Assembly: GCF_003846185.1 (NCBI RefSeq)
Contig: NZ_ML123034.1
Coordinates: 2,205,514 to 2,248,968, forward strand
Length of the DNA stretch: 43,455 nucleotides
Direction of reading: 5' to 3'
Source: Streptomyces sp. ADI96-02
GTDB lineage: Bacteria > Actinomycetota > Actinomycetes > Streptomycetales > Streptomycetaceae
In this document: one piece after another, positions 1-8,728 of the stretch
Layout of the letters: each line of letters begins with the position of its first letter
How positions within the stretch are numbered: the stretch's first letter is position 1
Program-made: the position numbers and the translations under genes
Notes under the pieces: generated by a model
Seen by the model: only the letters and a program-made list of their open reading frames with translations
Databases searched by the model: none
What the model was told of the DNA's origin: nothing

Positions 1-254
1 TGGCCGCCCTCCGGTACGGAGTCACCACCGTGGACGCCTCGGCGGGCGGCCTCGGCGGCTGCCCGTACGCCAAGAGCGCCACGGGCAACCTCGCCACCGA
101 GGACCTCGTGTGGATGCTCGACGGCCTCGGCATCGAAACCGGCGTCGATCTCGACGAGTTGACCGCCACCAGCGTGTGGCTCGCCGAGCAGTTGGGGCGC
201 CCCAGTCCGTCCCGTACGGTCCGCGCCCTGTCCCCCGTCTCTCACAAGGAGTGA
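1..254 (+). CDS. Hydroxymethylglutaryl-CoA lyase, C-terminal part
   Basis: Only the last 84 codons are in the window; the frame enters from the left edge and stops at 252-254. The enzyme cleaves HMG-CoA to acetoacetate and acetyl-CoA, the last step of leucine degradation. The basis is the segment GGLGGCPYAKSATGNLATED, which matches the conserved C-terminal loop of the HMG-CoA lyase TIM barrel; its Cys (in GGCPYAK) is the family's conserved active-site cysteine. The next gene starts 9 bases after the stop, and its Shine-Dalgarno AAGGAG lies inside the last codons here, so the two are probably co-transcribed in a leucine/branched-chain catabolic operon. Nothing can be said about the N-terminus. 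Confidence 0.9.
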   Translation, partial: AALRYGVTTVDASAGGLGGCPYAKSATGNLATEDLVWMLDGLGIETGVDLDELTATSVWLAEQLGRPSPSRTVRALSPVSHKE

Positions 255-262
255 GCCCCACC

Positions 263-1432
263 ATGTCCCTGGACCACCGGCTGACCGCCGAGCACGAGGA
301 ACTGCGCCGCACGGTCGAGGAGTTCGCGCACGACGTGATCGCCCCGAAGATCGGCGACTACTACGAGCGGCACGAGTTCCCGTACGAGATCGTGCGCGAG
401 ATGGGGCGGATGGGCCTGTTCGGGCTGCCGTTCCCGGAGGAGTACGGCGGCATGGGCGGCGACTACCTCGCCCTCGGCATCGCGCTGGAGGAGCTGGCCC
501 GGGTCGACTCGTCCGTGGCGATCACCCTGGAGGCCGGCGTCTCGCTGGGCGCGATGCCGGTCTACCGCTTCGGCACCGAGGAGCAGAAGCGGCACTGGCT
601 GCCGAGGCTCTGCGCGGGCGAGGCGCTGGGCGCGTTCGGCCTGACCGAGCCGGACGGCGGCTCGGACGCGGGCGGCACCCGGACCACGGCGGTGCTGGAC
701 GAGAAGACCGACGAGTGGGTGATCAACGGGTCGAAGTGCTTCATCACCAACTCCGGTACGGACATCACCGAGCTGGTCACGGTGACGGCGGTGACCGGCC
801 GCAAGGAGAACGGCGCACCGCTCATCTCCGCGATCATCGTGCCCTCCGGCACCCCGGGCTTCACGGTCGCCGCCCCGTACTCGAAGGTCGGCTGGAACGC
901 CTCCGACACCCGTGAGCTGTCCTTCTCGGACGTCCGCGTGCCCGCCGCGAACCTGCTGGGCGAACAGGGCCGGGGCTACGCGCAGTTCCTGCGCATCCTG
1001 GACGAGGGCCGGATCGCGATCTCGGCGCTGTCGACCGGTCTCGCACAGGGCTGTGTCGACGAGTCGGTGAAGTACGCGGCCGAGCGGCACGCGTTCGGGA
1101 AGCCGATCGGCGCGAACCAGGCGATCCAGTTCAAGATCGCCGACATGGAGACGCGCGCCCACATGGCCCGCATCGGCTGGCGGGACGCGGCCTCGCGGCT
1201 GGTGGCGGGCGAGCCGTTCAAGAAGGAGGCGGCGATCGCCAAGCTGTACTCCTCCACGGTGGCCGTGGACAACGCCCGCGACGCCACCCAGATCCACGGC
1301 GGCTACGGATTCATGAACGAGTACCCGGTGGCCCGGATGTGGCGCGACTCCAAGATCCTGGAGATCGGCGAGGGCACCAGCGAGGTCCAGCGCATGCTGA
1401 TCGCACGGGAGTTGGGCCTGCCCAACGCCTGA
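263..1432 (+). CDS. acdH: Acyl-CoA dehydrogenase
   Basis: Encodes 389 aa, full length for a flavin-dependent acyl-CoA dehydrogenase, which oxidises an acyl-CoA to the 2,3-enoyl-CoA using FAD and passes electrons to ETF. Visible family signatures are the FAD/substrate segment GAFGLTEPDGGSDAGGTRTT, the central CFITNSG stretch and the C-terminal QIHGGYGFMNEYPVARMWRDSKILEIGEGTSE block. The ATG at 263 is chosen because AAGGAG (246-251) sits about 11 bases upstream and because homology starts at MSLDHRLTAEHEELRRTVEEF. Linkage to HMG-CoA lyase suggests an isovaleryl-CoA or other branched-chain acyl-CoA substrate. The symbol follows the syntenic S. coelicolor gene as I remember it; substrate specificity is inference. 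Confidence 0.9.
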   Translation: MSLDHRLTAEHEELRRTVEEFAHDVIAPKIGDYYERHEFPYEIVREMGRMGLFGLPFPEEYGGMGGDYLALGIALEELARVDSSVAITLEAGVSLGAMPVYRFGTEEQKRHWLPRLCAGEALGAFGLTEPDGGSDAGGTRTTAVLDEKTDEWVINGSKCFITNSGTDITELVTVTAVTGRKENGAPLISAIIVPSGTPGFTVAAPYSKVGWNASDTRELSFSDVRVPAANLLGEQGRGYAQFLRILDEGRIAISALSTGLAQGCVDESVKYAAERHAFGKPIGANQAIQFKIADMETRAHMARIGWRDAASRLVAGEPFKKEAAIAKLYSSTVAVDNARDATQIHGGYGFMNEYPVARMWRDSKILEIGEGTSEVQRMLIARELGLPNA

Positions 1433-1448
1433 GGCCGGCGCGCCCCGG

Positions 1449-1486
1449 CCGGCCCGCCCGGGACCGCTCTCCCCGGGTCGGGCCGG
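1449..1486 (+). terminator. Hairpin after acyl-CoA dehydrogenase
   Basis: Starts 16 bases after the stop. Outer arms CCGGCCCG (1449-1456) and CGGGCCGG (1479-1486) are perfectly complementary, with an inner CCGGG/CCCGG extension around a short loop. There is no T tract, as is usual for actinobacterial terminators. Confidence 0.55.
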
Positions 1487-1639
1487 TCGGGGGGAGCCGG
1501 GGCCACCGCGAGGTGACACGCGCGTGCCCCGGGGGCCGGCCGCGTACAACCCTTCGCCCGCCACGGCGGTCTTCCGATGTGCCGTCGTCCGGCCGCGACC
1601 TGCCCCGGGTCCGTCCGCCCGAACTCCAGGAGCGCCCCC

Positions 1640-3133
1640 ATGCCCCAGCGCCGCCCCCTCCTCGCCCGGTCCTCCCGCGTCCGCGTCCCGCTCGCCGTCG
1701 CGGTGGCCCTCGCCGCCGGGGCGGCCCCGCTCGCCGTCGCCGCGCCCGCCTCGGCCGCCGCCGCCAAGCACTACGACGACTTCAACGGCGACGGATACCG
1801 CGACCTGGCCGTCCCGTACGTCTACCAGTCCATGGACGACGGGGCGGTGTCCTTCCGCGGGGGCGCGGTGCTCGTCACGTTCGGCGGGCCGAAGGGTCTC
1901 ACGGCCGCGTCCCAGCTCGTCCACCAGGATTCGCCCGGAGTGCCCGGGGCGGGCGAGGCGAACGACTACTTCGGCGAGGCGCTGGCCAGTGCCGACCTGA
2001 ACGCGGACGGCTACGCGGACCTCGTCGTGGGCAACCCGGCCGAGGAGTCGGGCCGCACACCCGTCGGCTCAGTCACCGTCCTGTGGGGCTCGTCGAAGGG
2101 CCTCAGCGGCGGAACGGCCCTGCCCCGCAAGGGAGGAGGCGACCCGGCCTACGCCGGCTTCGGACGGGACATCGCGACCGGCGACTTCGACGGGGACGGG
2201 CGGGCCGACGTCGCCACGGTCAGCGACCACGACACCTACCTCTACCGGGGCGGGTTCACGAAGTCCGGCGGCCTCGGCAAGGTCAGCCGGTACGACCGCG
2301 AGGGCGAGGGCTGGTACAGCTCCAGCCTGGCGGCCGGAAAGGTCACCGGGGACGGGAAGACCGACCTGGTGGTCGTCGGAGTCCGGGGCATCGGCAGCGC
2401 GTTCCGCACCGAGGCGTGGTTCCTGAAGGGCTCCTCCGCCGGGCTGGTCTCCGGCCCCGCCAAGGTCATCGACAGCAAGCGGCCCTACGAGGGGCTGGAC
2501 GCGACGATCGGCGACTTCGACCGGAACGGCTACGGGGACATCGCCGTCGGCAACCCGTACGCCAGCGGCTACCGGGGCGCGGTGACCCTCTGGTACGGCG
2601 GCTCCGCCGGGCCCGGCTCGCGCAGCGTCACGTTCAGCCAGGCGACCGCCGGGATCACGGGCGCGTCGGAGCCGGGCGACGAGTTCGGCCTGTCGCTGTC
2701 CGCCGGGGACGCCGACGGGGACGGTTACGCGGACCTCGCGGTCGGCGTGCCGGGCGAGTCGGTCGGCGCGAAGGAGTACGTCGGCGGCGCGTATCTGTTC
2801 CGGGGCGGTCCGGGCGGGCTCAAGGGCTCGCGGTCCGCGCTGCTCGGCAAGACGGTTCCCGGAGTCGTCGGCGGGACGGCGGAGGGCGACCGGTTCGGCT
2901 ACAGCCTGCGGCTGCGGGACCTGAACCGGGACGGCCGGGCGGACTTCGCCGCGATGGTGGGTTCCGAGAACACCGTACGGATTCTGCCGGGGGCCGGGGG
3001 CCGGGAGCGGGGTGACCGGGGCCGGTTCGTCCCTGGTGGCGGAGGCCGGGGGCCGGCTGCCCGAGTAGGCGGGACGGGGCGAGGCGTCGGTTTTGGAGGG
3101 CGGGACCGGCGAGGCGAGCCATGTCGAAGTTAG
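1640..3133 (+). CDS. Secreted FG-GAP/VCBS repeat protein, 3' end probably frameshifted
   Basis: Encodes a secreted beta-propeller-type protein. After the ATG at 1640 (AGGAG at 1628-1632) come a basic stretch, a hydrophobic core and an Ala-rich cleavage region ending APASAAAA, a clear signal peptide. The mature part has repeated calcium-loop motifs typical of FG-GAP units: DFNGDGYRDLAV, DLNADGYADLVVGNPAE, DFDGDGRADVATV, DFDRNGYGDIAVGNPYA, DADGDGYADLAVGVPGE and DLNRDGRADFAAMV. The role (adhesion or wall-associated binding) is unknown. As read, the frame ends at 3133, running into the iron box, and its last ~45 residues are low-complexity Arg/Gly. One base skipped near 3005 gives GSGVTGAGSS and a stop at 3066-3068, which looks like a normal family C-terminus. 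The true gene is therefore probably 1640..3068. Confidence 0.8.
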   Translation: MPQRRPLLARSSRVRVPLAVAVALAAGAAPLAVAAPASAAAAKHYDDFNGDGYRDLAVPYVYQSMDDGAVSFRGGAVLVTFGGPKGLTAASQLVHQDSPGVPGAGEANDYFGEALASADLNADGYADLVVGNPAEESGRTPVGSVTVLWGSSKGLSGGTALPRKGGGDPAYAGFGRDIATGDFDGDGRADVATVSDHDTYLYRGGFTKSGGLGKVSRYDREGEGWYSSSLAAGKVTGDGKTDLVVVGVRGIGSAFRTEAWFLKGSSAGLVSGPAKVIDSKRPYEGLDATIGDFDRNGYGDIAVGNPYASGYRGAVTLWYGGSAGPGSRSVTFSQATAGITGASEPGDEFGLSLSAGDADGDGYADLAVGVPGESVGAKEYVGGAYLFRGGPGGLKGSRSALLGKTVPGVVGGTAEGDRFGYSLRLRDLNRDGRADFAAMVGSENTVRILPGAGGRERGDRGRFVPGGGGRGPAARVGGTGRGVGFGGRDRRGEPCRS

Positions 3134-3157
3134 GTTAGGCTAACCTAACTTCGACAT
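3121..3157 (+). promoter_or_regulatory. Iron box (DmdR/IdeR operator) inside a 37-bp perfect dyad, upstream of desA
   Basis: Contains TTAGGTTAGGCTAACCTAA at 3130-3148, matching the 19-bp iron box bound by Fe(II)-loaded DmdR1/IdeR repressors that controls des operons. The symmetry goes further: 3121-3137 is the exact reverse complement of 3141-3157, around a GGC centre. It lies 78 bases before the desA ATG, so desABCD is predicted to be repressed by iron. The long dyad could also act as a terminator for the upstream FG-GAP gene. Confidence 0.92.
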
Positions 3158-3225
3158 CGCGTCCCTCGTCCCTCCTTCCTGCCCGGAGGGCGCGATGAAG
3201 TTCCCCTCACCCGGGAGGACCCCTC

Positions 3226-4674
3226 ATGCGTTCGCACCTGCTCAACCACACGACTGCGGAGCACTATCGGCGCACCGTCACCGCAGGAGTGGAACGGGTC
3301 GCGGCCACACTCGCCGCCACCGACCGCCCCTTCAGCGGCGTCGGCGTCGACGAACTCACCTCCGTCGTCGACACGATCGACCTGGACCGGCCCCTGGGCG
3401 ACGCCTCGGCGGCCCTCGACGAGCTGGGCCGGGTCTATCTGCGCGACGCCGTCTACTTCCACCACCCGCGCTACCTGGGCCACCTCAACTGCCCGGTGGT
3501 CATCCCGGCCGTCCTCGGCGAGGCCGTCCTCACCGCGATCAACTCCTCCCTGGACACCTGGGACCAGAGCGCGGGCGGCACGCTCATCGAGCGCCGGCTG
3601 ATCGACTGGACCACCGAGCGCATCGGCCTCGGCCCGGCCGCCGACGGCATCTTCACCAGCGGCGGCACGCAGTCCAACCTCCAGGCGCTGCTGCTGGCCC
3701 GGGAGGAGGCGAAGGTCCGGCCGGTGGACCCCACCCGGCTGCGCGTCCTCACCTCCGAGTGCAGCCACTTCAGCGTCCAGAAGTCCGCCAAACTCCTCGG
3801 CCTGGGCCCGGACGCCGTGATCCCCGTCCCCGTCGACCGCACCAAGCGGATGCAGACGCTCGCGCTGGCCCGCGCGCTGGAGCGGTGCGCCGCCGAGGGC
3901 GCCGTGCCGATGGCCGTCGTCGCCACCGCCGGCACCACGGACTTCGGCTCCATCGACCCGCTGCCCGAGATCGCCGCCCTGTGCGAGCGGTACGCCGCCT
4001 GGATGCACGTCGACGCCGCGTACGGCTGCGGGCTGCTGGCCTCCCGCGAGCGGCGCGGCCTGCTGGCGGGCATCGAGCACGCCGACTCCGTGACCGTGGA
4101 CTACCACAAGTCTTTCTTCCAGCCGGTCAGTTCCTCGGCCGTGCTGGTCCGCGACCGGGCCGCCCTGCGCCACGCGACGTACCACGCGGAGTATCTGAAC
4201 CCGCGCCGCATGGCCGAGGAGCGCATACCCAACCAGGTCGACAAGTCCCTCCAGACCACCCGCCGGTTCGACGCCCTCAAGCTGTGGATGACGCTGCGCG
4301 TGATGGGCGCTGACGGGATCGGCGAGCTGTTCGACGAGGTCTGCGACCTGGCCGCCGAGGGCTGGCGGCTGCTCGCCGCCGATCCGCGCTTCGACGTGGT
4401 CGTCGAACCGCAGCTCTCCACGCTGGTCTTCCGCTACGTCCCGTCCGACGCCGCCTCTCCGGCCGACATCGACCGGGCCAACCTCCACGCCCGCAAGGCG
4501 CTGTTCGCCTCCGGAGAGGCGGTCGTCGCGGGCACCGAGGTGGGCGACCGCCAGTACCTGAAGTTCACCCTGCTCAACCCCGAGACGACCGTCCGGGACA
4601 TCGCCGCGGTCCTCGATCTGATCTCCGGCCACGCCGAGAAGTACCTGGGAGACTCCCTTGACCGCGCTTCCTGA
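3226..4674 (+). CDS. desA: DesA, PLP-dependent lysine decarboxylase
   Basis: Encodes 482 aa of the group II pyridoxal-phosphate decarboxylase family. In desferrioxamine biosynthesis DesA decarboxylates L-lysine to cadaverine, the diamine backbone. The PLP-site motifs are clear: [17 protein letters not shown] in the N-terminal half, HVDAAYG (the PLP-ring aspartate) and DYHKSFFQP, whose lysine, residue 295, is the Schiff-base lysine. The start at 3226 has GGGAGGA at 3213-3219. It is the first gene of a four-gene operon under the iron box and overlaps desB by 17 bases. Family resemblance alone would also fit DABA or glutamate decarboxylases; the operon settles the call. Confidence 0.95.
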   Translation: MRSHLLNHTTAEHYRRTVTAGVERVAATLAATDRPFSGVGVDELTSVVDTIDLDRPLGDASAALDELGRVYLRDAVYFHHPRYLGHLNCPVVIPAVLGEAVLTAINSSLDTWDQSAGGTLIERRLIDWTTERIGLGPAADGIFTSGGTQSNLQALLLAREEAKVRPVDPTRLRVLTSECSHFSVQKSAKLLGLGPDAVIPVPVDRTKRMQTLALARALERCAAEGAVPMAVVATAGTTDFGSIDPLPEIAALCERYAAWMHVDAAYGCGLLASRERRGLLAGIEHADSVTVDYHKSFFQPVSSSAVLVRDRAALRHATYHAEYLNPRRMAEERIPNQVDKSLQTTRRFDALKLWMTLRVMGADGIGELFDEVCDLAAEGWRLLAADPRFDVVVEPQLSTLVFRYVPSDAASPADIDRANLHARKALFASGEAVVAGTEVGDRQYLKFTLLNPETTVRDIAAVLDLISGHAEKYLGDSLDRAS

Positions 4675-5935
4675 CCCCCACGACTTCATCGGGATCGGGC
4701 TCGGCCCGTTCAACCTCGGCCTGGCCTGCCTGGCCGAGCCGATCGACGAGTTGGACGGCGTCTTCCTGGAGTCCAAGCCGGACTTCGAGTGGCACGCCGG
4801 GATGTTCCTCGAAGGGGCCCATCTCCAGACGCCGTTCATGTCGGACCTGGTCACGATGGCCGACCCGACCTCGCCGTACTCGTTCCTGAACTACCTCAAG
4901 GAGCGCGGCCGGCTCTACTCGTTCTACATCCGGGAGAACTTCTACCCGCTGCGGACCGAGTACAACGACTACTGCCGCTGGGCCGCCGCGAAGCTGGGCA
5001 GCGTCCGGTTCGGCGAGACCGTCGAGGCGGTGACGTACGACGAGGGCTCCGCGCTCTACACCGTGCGCACCGCCGCCGGAACGGTCCTGCGCTCGCGGCG
5101 CCTGGTCCTCGGCACCGGCACCCCGCCGCACATCCCGGAGGCGTGCAACGGCCTGGGCGGCGACTTCCTGCACAACTCCCGTTATCTGGAAGGAAAGGCC
5201 GCGCTCCAGAAGAAGCGCTCCATCACCCTGGTCGGCAGCGGGCAGAGCGCGGCGGAGATCTACTACGACCTGCTCTCCGAGATCGACGTGCACGGCTACC
5301 GGCTCAACTGGGTCACGCGCTCCCCGCGCTTCTTCCCGCTGGAGTACACCAAGCTCACGCTGGAGATGACCTCGCCGGAGTACATCGACTACTTCCACGC
5401 GCTGCCCGAGGAGACCCGCTACCGGCTGGAGAGGGGCCAGAAGGGCCTGTTCAAGGGCATCGACGGCCAGCTGATCGACGCGATCTTCGACCTGCTCTAC
5501 CAGAAGAACCTCGCCGGCCCCGCGCCCACCCGGCTGCTGACCAACTCCGCTCTCGTCAGCGCCCGTTACGACGCGGAGGGCGGCGCGTACAGCCTGGGGC
5601 TGCGGCAGGAGGAGCAGGGCAAGGACTACGCGCTGACCACCGAGGGCCTGATCCTCGCCACCGGCTACCGCTACGAGGCGCCCGCCTTCCTCGCCCCGGT
5701 CACCGGCCGGCTGCGCCACGACAGCCGGGGCCGCTTCGACGTGGCGCGCAACTACAGCATCGACGTGACGGGCCGCGGCGTCTTCCTCCAGAACGCCGGG
5801 GTGCACACGCACTCGATCACCTCGCCCGACCTGGGCATGGGCGCGTACCGCAACGCGTACATCATCGGCGAACTGCTCGGCCGCCCGTACTACCCGGTCG
5901 AGAAATCCATCGCCTTCCAGGAGTTCGCCGTATGA
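4658..5935 (+). CDS. desB: DesB, FAD/NADPH cadaverine N-monooxygenase
   Basis: Encodes 425 aa of the siderophore lysine/ornithine N-hydroxylase family. DesB is expected to convert cadaverine to N-hydroxycadaverine using FAD, NADPH and O2. Visible motifs are the N-terminal FAD loop [12 protein letters not shown], the NADPH loop [16 protein letters not shown] near residue 190 and the C-terminal ATGYRY motif of this class. I take the TTG at 4658 as the start: it precedes [20 protein letters not shown] at the correct distance for the FAD fold, and GGGAGA lies 6-10 bases upstream. The start is inside the end of desA, which implies translational coupling. The gene ends in an ATGA overlap with desC. 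Confidence 0.95.
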   Translation: MTALPDPHDFIGIGLGPFNLGLACLAEPIDELDGVFLESKPDFEWHAGMFLEGAHLQTPFMSDLVTMADPTSPYSFLNYLKERGRLYSFYIRENFYPLRTEYNDYCRWAAAKLGSVRFGETVEAVTYDEGSALYTVRTAAGTVLRSRRLVLGTGTPPHIPEACNGLGGDFLHNSRYLEGKAALQKKRSITLVGSGQSAAEIYYDLLSEIDVHGYRLNWVTRSPRFFPLEYTKLTLEMTSPEYIDYFHALPEETRYRLERGQKGLFKGIDGQLIDAIFDLLYQKNLAGPAPTRLLTNSALVSARYDAEGGAYSLGLRQEEQGKDYALTTEGLILATGYRYEAPAFLAPVTGRLRHDSRGRFDVARNYSIDVTGRGVFLQNAGVHTHSITSPDLGMGAYRNAYIIGELLGRPYYPVEKSIAFQEFAV

Positions 5936-6486
5936 GCCGCGCCGCCGAACCGGGCGACTTCACCGTCCGCCCGCTCGACCCGCTGGGCGACGCCGCGCTG
6001 GTGCACGGCTGGGTGACCCACCCCAAGGCCGCGTTCTGGCTGATGGGCGACGCGACCCGGCAGGACGTCGAGCAGGAGTACCGGAGGATCGCCGCCCACC
6101 CGGGGCACCACGCCTTCATCGGGCTGCACCGCGGCGCACCGGCCTTCCTCATGGAGAGCTACGACCCCACCGAGGTCGAGCTGAAAGGGCTGTACGAGGC
6201 GGAGCCCGGCGACCTCGGGATGCACTTCCTGGTGGCCCCGACCGACACCCCGGTGCACGGCTTCACCCGGGCGGTGATCACCGCCGTGATGCGCGCCCTG
6301 TTCGCCGATCCCTCCGTACACCGGGTGGTCGTCGAACCGGACGTCACCAACAGCGCGGTGCAGGCCCTCAACAAGGCCGTCGGCTTCGAGGTGCTCCGCG
6401 AGATCGCCAAGCCGGAGAAGGACGCGCTGCTCAGCGCCTGCACGCGCGAGCAGTTCGAAGCAGCAACCGGAGGTAACACCCGATGA
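5932..6486 (+). CDS. desC: DesC, acyl-CoA N-acyltransferase for hydroxycadaverine
   Basis: Encodes 184 aa of the GNAT-fold siderophore acyltransferase family (IucB/RhbD type). DesC acylates N-hydroxycadaverine with succinyl-CoA or acetyl-CoA, making the hydroxamate units. Evidence is the segment [11 protein letters not shown], the substrate-side motif [15 protein letters not shown], and the acyl-CoA-binding half with [20 protein letters not shown]. The start ATG shares four bases (ATGA) with the desB stop, and the 3' end shares ATGA with desD. Length is normal for the family and no abnormality is seen. Acyl-donor preference, which decides desferrioxamine E versus B, cannot be read from sequence. 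Confidence 0.95.
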   Translation: MSRAAEPGDFTVRPLDPLGDAALVHGWVTHPKAAFWLMGDATRQDVEQEYRRIAAHPGHHAFIGLHRGAPAFLMESYDPTEVELKGLYEAEPGDLGMHFLVAPTDTPVHGFTRAVITAVMRALFADPSVHRVVVEPDVTNSAVQALNKAVGFEVLREIAKPEKDALLSACTREQFEAATGGNTR

Positions 6487-8261
6487 CCGCCGCCCTCACC
6501 GACAGTGTCGCCCACCTCTCCCCGGAGCTGTGGTCCACCGCAAACCGACTGCTGGTACGTAAAGCACTGGCGGAATTCAGCCACGAACGGCTGCTGGCTC
6601 CCGCGCCTCTCGGCGAGGACCGCTACACCCTGCGTAGCGACGACGCCGCCACGGAGTACCGTTTCACCGCGCGCCGCTTCGCCCTGGACCACTGGCACGT
6701 CGACACCGAGTCGATCACCCGGCACCGGCACGGAGGCGAACTCCCGCTGGACGCGCTGGAATTCTTCATCGAACTGCGCACCTCGCTGGGGCTCACCGCG
6801 GAGGTCCTGCCGGTCTATCTGGAGGAAGTCTCCTCCACCCTGGCCGGAACCGCCTACAAGCTCACCAAGGAACCGGCCACCTCCGCCCAGCTGGTCGCCG
6901 CCGGGTTCCAGGCGATCGAGACCGGGATGACCGAAGGCCACCCGTGCTTCGTCGCCAACAACGGCCGGCTCGGCTTCGGCGTGGACGAGTACCGCGCGTA
7001 CGCCCCCGAGGCGGCCTCGGAGATCCGGCTGGTGTGGCTGGCGGCGCGGCGCGAGAACGCCACGTTCACGGCGGGGGCCGGTCTGGAGTACGACGGCCTG
7101 CTCGCCGCCGAGCTGAGCGGTGCGACCCGGGCCCGGTTCGACGCCGTCCTGCACGGCCTGGGGCTGGACCCCGCCGCCTACCTCCTCCTGCCCGCGCACC
7201 CCTGGCAGTGGTGGAACAAGCTCGCCGTCACCTTCGCCGGCGAGCTGGCGGAACGCCGTCTGGTGGTGCTCGGGGAGGGCGAGGACGCGTATCTGGCCCA
7301 GCAGTCGATCCGGACGTTCTTCAACACCGACCACCCCGGGAAGCACTACGTGAAAACCGCGCTGTCGGTGCTGAACATGGGCTTCATGCGCGGGCTCTCG
7401 GCCGCGTACATGGAGGCCACGCCCGCGATCAACGACTGGCTGGCCGGGCTGATCGAGCGCGACGCGCTGCTGAGCGCCGCCCGGTTCTCGATCATCCGGG
7501 AGCGGGCCGCGATCGGCTACCACCACCGGGCGTACGAGGCGGCCACCGCCAAGGGCTCCCCCTACCTCAAGATGCTCGCCGCGCTGTGGCGCGAGAGCCC
7601 GGTCAACGGCCTCGGGCCGGGCGAGCGGGTCGCCACCATGGCGTCCCTGCTCCACACCGACCACGAGGGCCGCTCGGTCGCCGGGGCGCTGATCACCGAG
7701 TCCGGCCTCGACCCGCGGGTGTGGCTGCGGCACTACCTGGACGCCTACCTGGTGCCGGTGCTGCACAGCTTCTACGCCTACGACCTGGTCTACATGCCGC
7801 ACGGCGAGAACGTGATCCTGGTCGTGGAGGACGGCGTCGTCACCCGCACGATCTTCAAGGACATCGCCGAGGAGATCGCGGTGATGGACCCGGACGCGGT
7901 GCTGCCGCCCGCGGTCGACCGGATCCGCGCCGACGTGCCGGAGGACATGAAGCTGCTGTCGGTCTTCACCGACGTCTTCGACTGCTTCTTCCGCTTCCTG
8001 GCCCCGGGACTGGCCACCGAGGGCGTGCTCGACGAGGAGGCGTTCTGGCGGACGGTGGCCGCCTGCGTACGGGACTACCAGGAGTCGGCGCCCTACCTCG
8101 CGGACAAGTTCCGGCAGTACGACCTGTTCGCGCCGGACTTCCCGCTCTCCTGCCTCAACCGCCTCCAGTTGCGCGACAACCAGCAGATGGTCGACCTCGG
8201 CGACCCCGCCGGAGCGCTCCAGCTGGTCGGCCGGTTGAAGAACCCGATCGCCGGGTTCTGA
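6483..8261 (+). CDS. desD: DesD, NRPS-independent siderophore synthetase
   Basis: Encodes 592 aa of the IucA/IucC family. DesD uses ATP to activate the succinyl carboxylate of N-hydroxy-N-succinylcadaverine and joins units into linear trimers and the macrocycle desferrioxamine E. Motifs seen include LPAHPWQW, the nucleotide-site region HPGKHYVKTALSVLNMGFMR, RERAAIGYHH and the C-terminal FhuF-like region AYDLVYMPHGENVILVVEDG. The ATG overlaps the desC stop by 4 bases and follows AACCGGAGG. It is the last gene of the operon and is followed 14 bases later by a strong hairpin. A hydroxamate siderophore product is well supported by the complete desABCD set. Confidence 0.95.
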   Translation: MTAALTDSVAHLSPELWSTANRLLVRKALAEFSHERLLAPAPLGEDRYTLRSDDAATEYRFTARRFALDHWHVDTESITRHRHGGELPLDALEFFIELRTSLGLTAEVLPVYLEEVSSTLAGTAYKLTKEPATSAQLVAAGFQAIETGMTEGHPCFVANNGRLGFGVDEYRAYAPEAASEIRLVWLAARRENATFTAGAGLEYDGLLAAELSGATRARFDAVLHGLGLDPAAYLLLPAHPWQWWNKLAVTFAGELAERRLVVLGEGEDAYLAQQSIRTFFNTDHPGKHYVKTALSVLNMGFMRGLSAAYMEATPAINDWLAGLIERDALLSAARFSIIRERAAIGYHHRAYEAATAKGSPYLKMLAALWRESPVNGLGPGERVATMASLLHTDHEGRSVAGALITESGLDPRVWLRHYLDAYLVPVLHSFYAYDLVYMPHGENVILVVEDGVVTRTIFKDIAEEIAVMDPDAVLPPAVDRIRADVPEDMKLLSVFTDVFDCFFRFLAPGLATEGVLDEEAFWRTVAACVRDYQESAPYLADKFRQYDLFAPDFPLSCLNRLQLRDNQQMVDLGDPAGALQLVGRLKNPIAGF

Positions 8262-8275
8262 GCCGCCGCGGGACC

Positions 8276-8311
8276 GGTGAGCGCCCGAGGACGGTCCCTC
8301 GGGCGCTCACC
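8276..8311 (+). terminator. Terminator of the des operon
   Basis: A perfect 15-bp stem, GGTGAGCGCCCGAGG (8276-8290) with CCTCGGGCGCTCACC (8297-8311), around a 6-base loop, 14 bases after the desD stop. It is followed by ATCTTCC. Confidence 0.85.
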
Positions 8312-8329
8312 ATCTTCCCTGACCCGTTC

Positions 8330-8347
8330 CTGCCCGATATCGGGCAG
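8330..8347 (+). promoter_or_regulatory. Perfect 18-bp palindrome, candidate operator
   Basis: CTGCCCGATATCGGGCAG is self-complementary with no spacer. It sits just upstream of the putative -35 box of the small gene at 8388, where a repressor or activator dimer would act. The binding protein is not known. Confidence 0.6.
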
Positions 8348-8352
8348 ATTTG

Positions 8353-8381
8353 TTGCGTAAAGGCCCTTCGGCAAGCAGTAT
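8353..8381 (+). promoter_or_regulatory. Putative promoter of a leaderless transcript
   Basis: TTGCGT (8353-8358) and CAGTAT (8376-8381) are separated by 17 bp. The GTG at 8388 starts 6 bases after the -10 hexamer, so transcription would begin at or beside the start codon. No Shine-Dalgarno is seen, which agrees with a leaderless mRNA. Confidence 0.5.
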
Positions 8382-8387
8382 CGACGG

Positions 8388-8663
8388 GTGCTGGAACGCC
8401 GCTCGTCGCACGACGACCTCATCGACCACCTCGTACGCTCCACCGCGCTCCAGCGCGGCGAGGCGGCCCGGGTGATCCTCGACGTGCTGGCGTACTTCGA
8501 CGAGAGCACCGAGGACTTCGTCCGCCGCCGCCACCGCGAACTGCAGTCCGGCGGCCTGGTCAACGCGGAGATCTTCGAGCGGATCGCGGCCGAGCTGCCG
8601 CACCGCGCCGTGGCGCCGCCGGAGCTCTCGCTCCGCCAGCTGCGCCGCATCGTCTACGGCTGA
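8388..8663 (+). CDS. Small protein, function unknown
   Basis: Encodes 91 aa starting at GTG 8388. The protein is rich in charged residues, predicted largely helical, with no signal peptide or membrane segment: MLERRSSHDDLIDHLVRSTA leads into a stretch with FVRRRHRELQSGG and ends LRQLRRIVYG. I do not recognise a domain. Codon use is typical of the neighbours (G/C in third positions), which supports a real gene. It stands alone between the des terminator and glmS, 65 bases before the glmS start, behind its own promoter and an 18-bp palindrome. Read-through into glmS is possible because no hairpin is evident between them. Confidence 0.7.
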   Translation: MLERRSSHDDLIDHLVRSTALQRGEAARVILDVLAYFDESTEDFVRRRHRELQSGGLVNAEIFERIAAELPHRAVAPPELSLRQLRRIVYG

Positions 8664-8728
8664 GCGCCGGGCGCCCTGGTGCAGGGCGCCGAACGGATAC
8701 GTGTACGTCGATGGAGGGGCAGAAAGCC

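Noticed and set aside
242..1924. A 560-codon minus-strand open frame opposite acyl-CoA dehydrogenase
   Set aside because: Low-complexity composition without recognisable domain; the opposite strand has a complete, conserved enzyme.
8664..8728. glmS riboswitch-ribozyme upstream of glmS
   Set aside because: The 65-base gap is too short and shows none of the ribozyme helices; actinobacterial glmS genes usually lack it.
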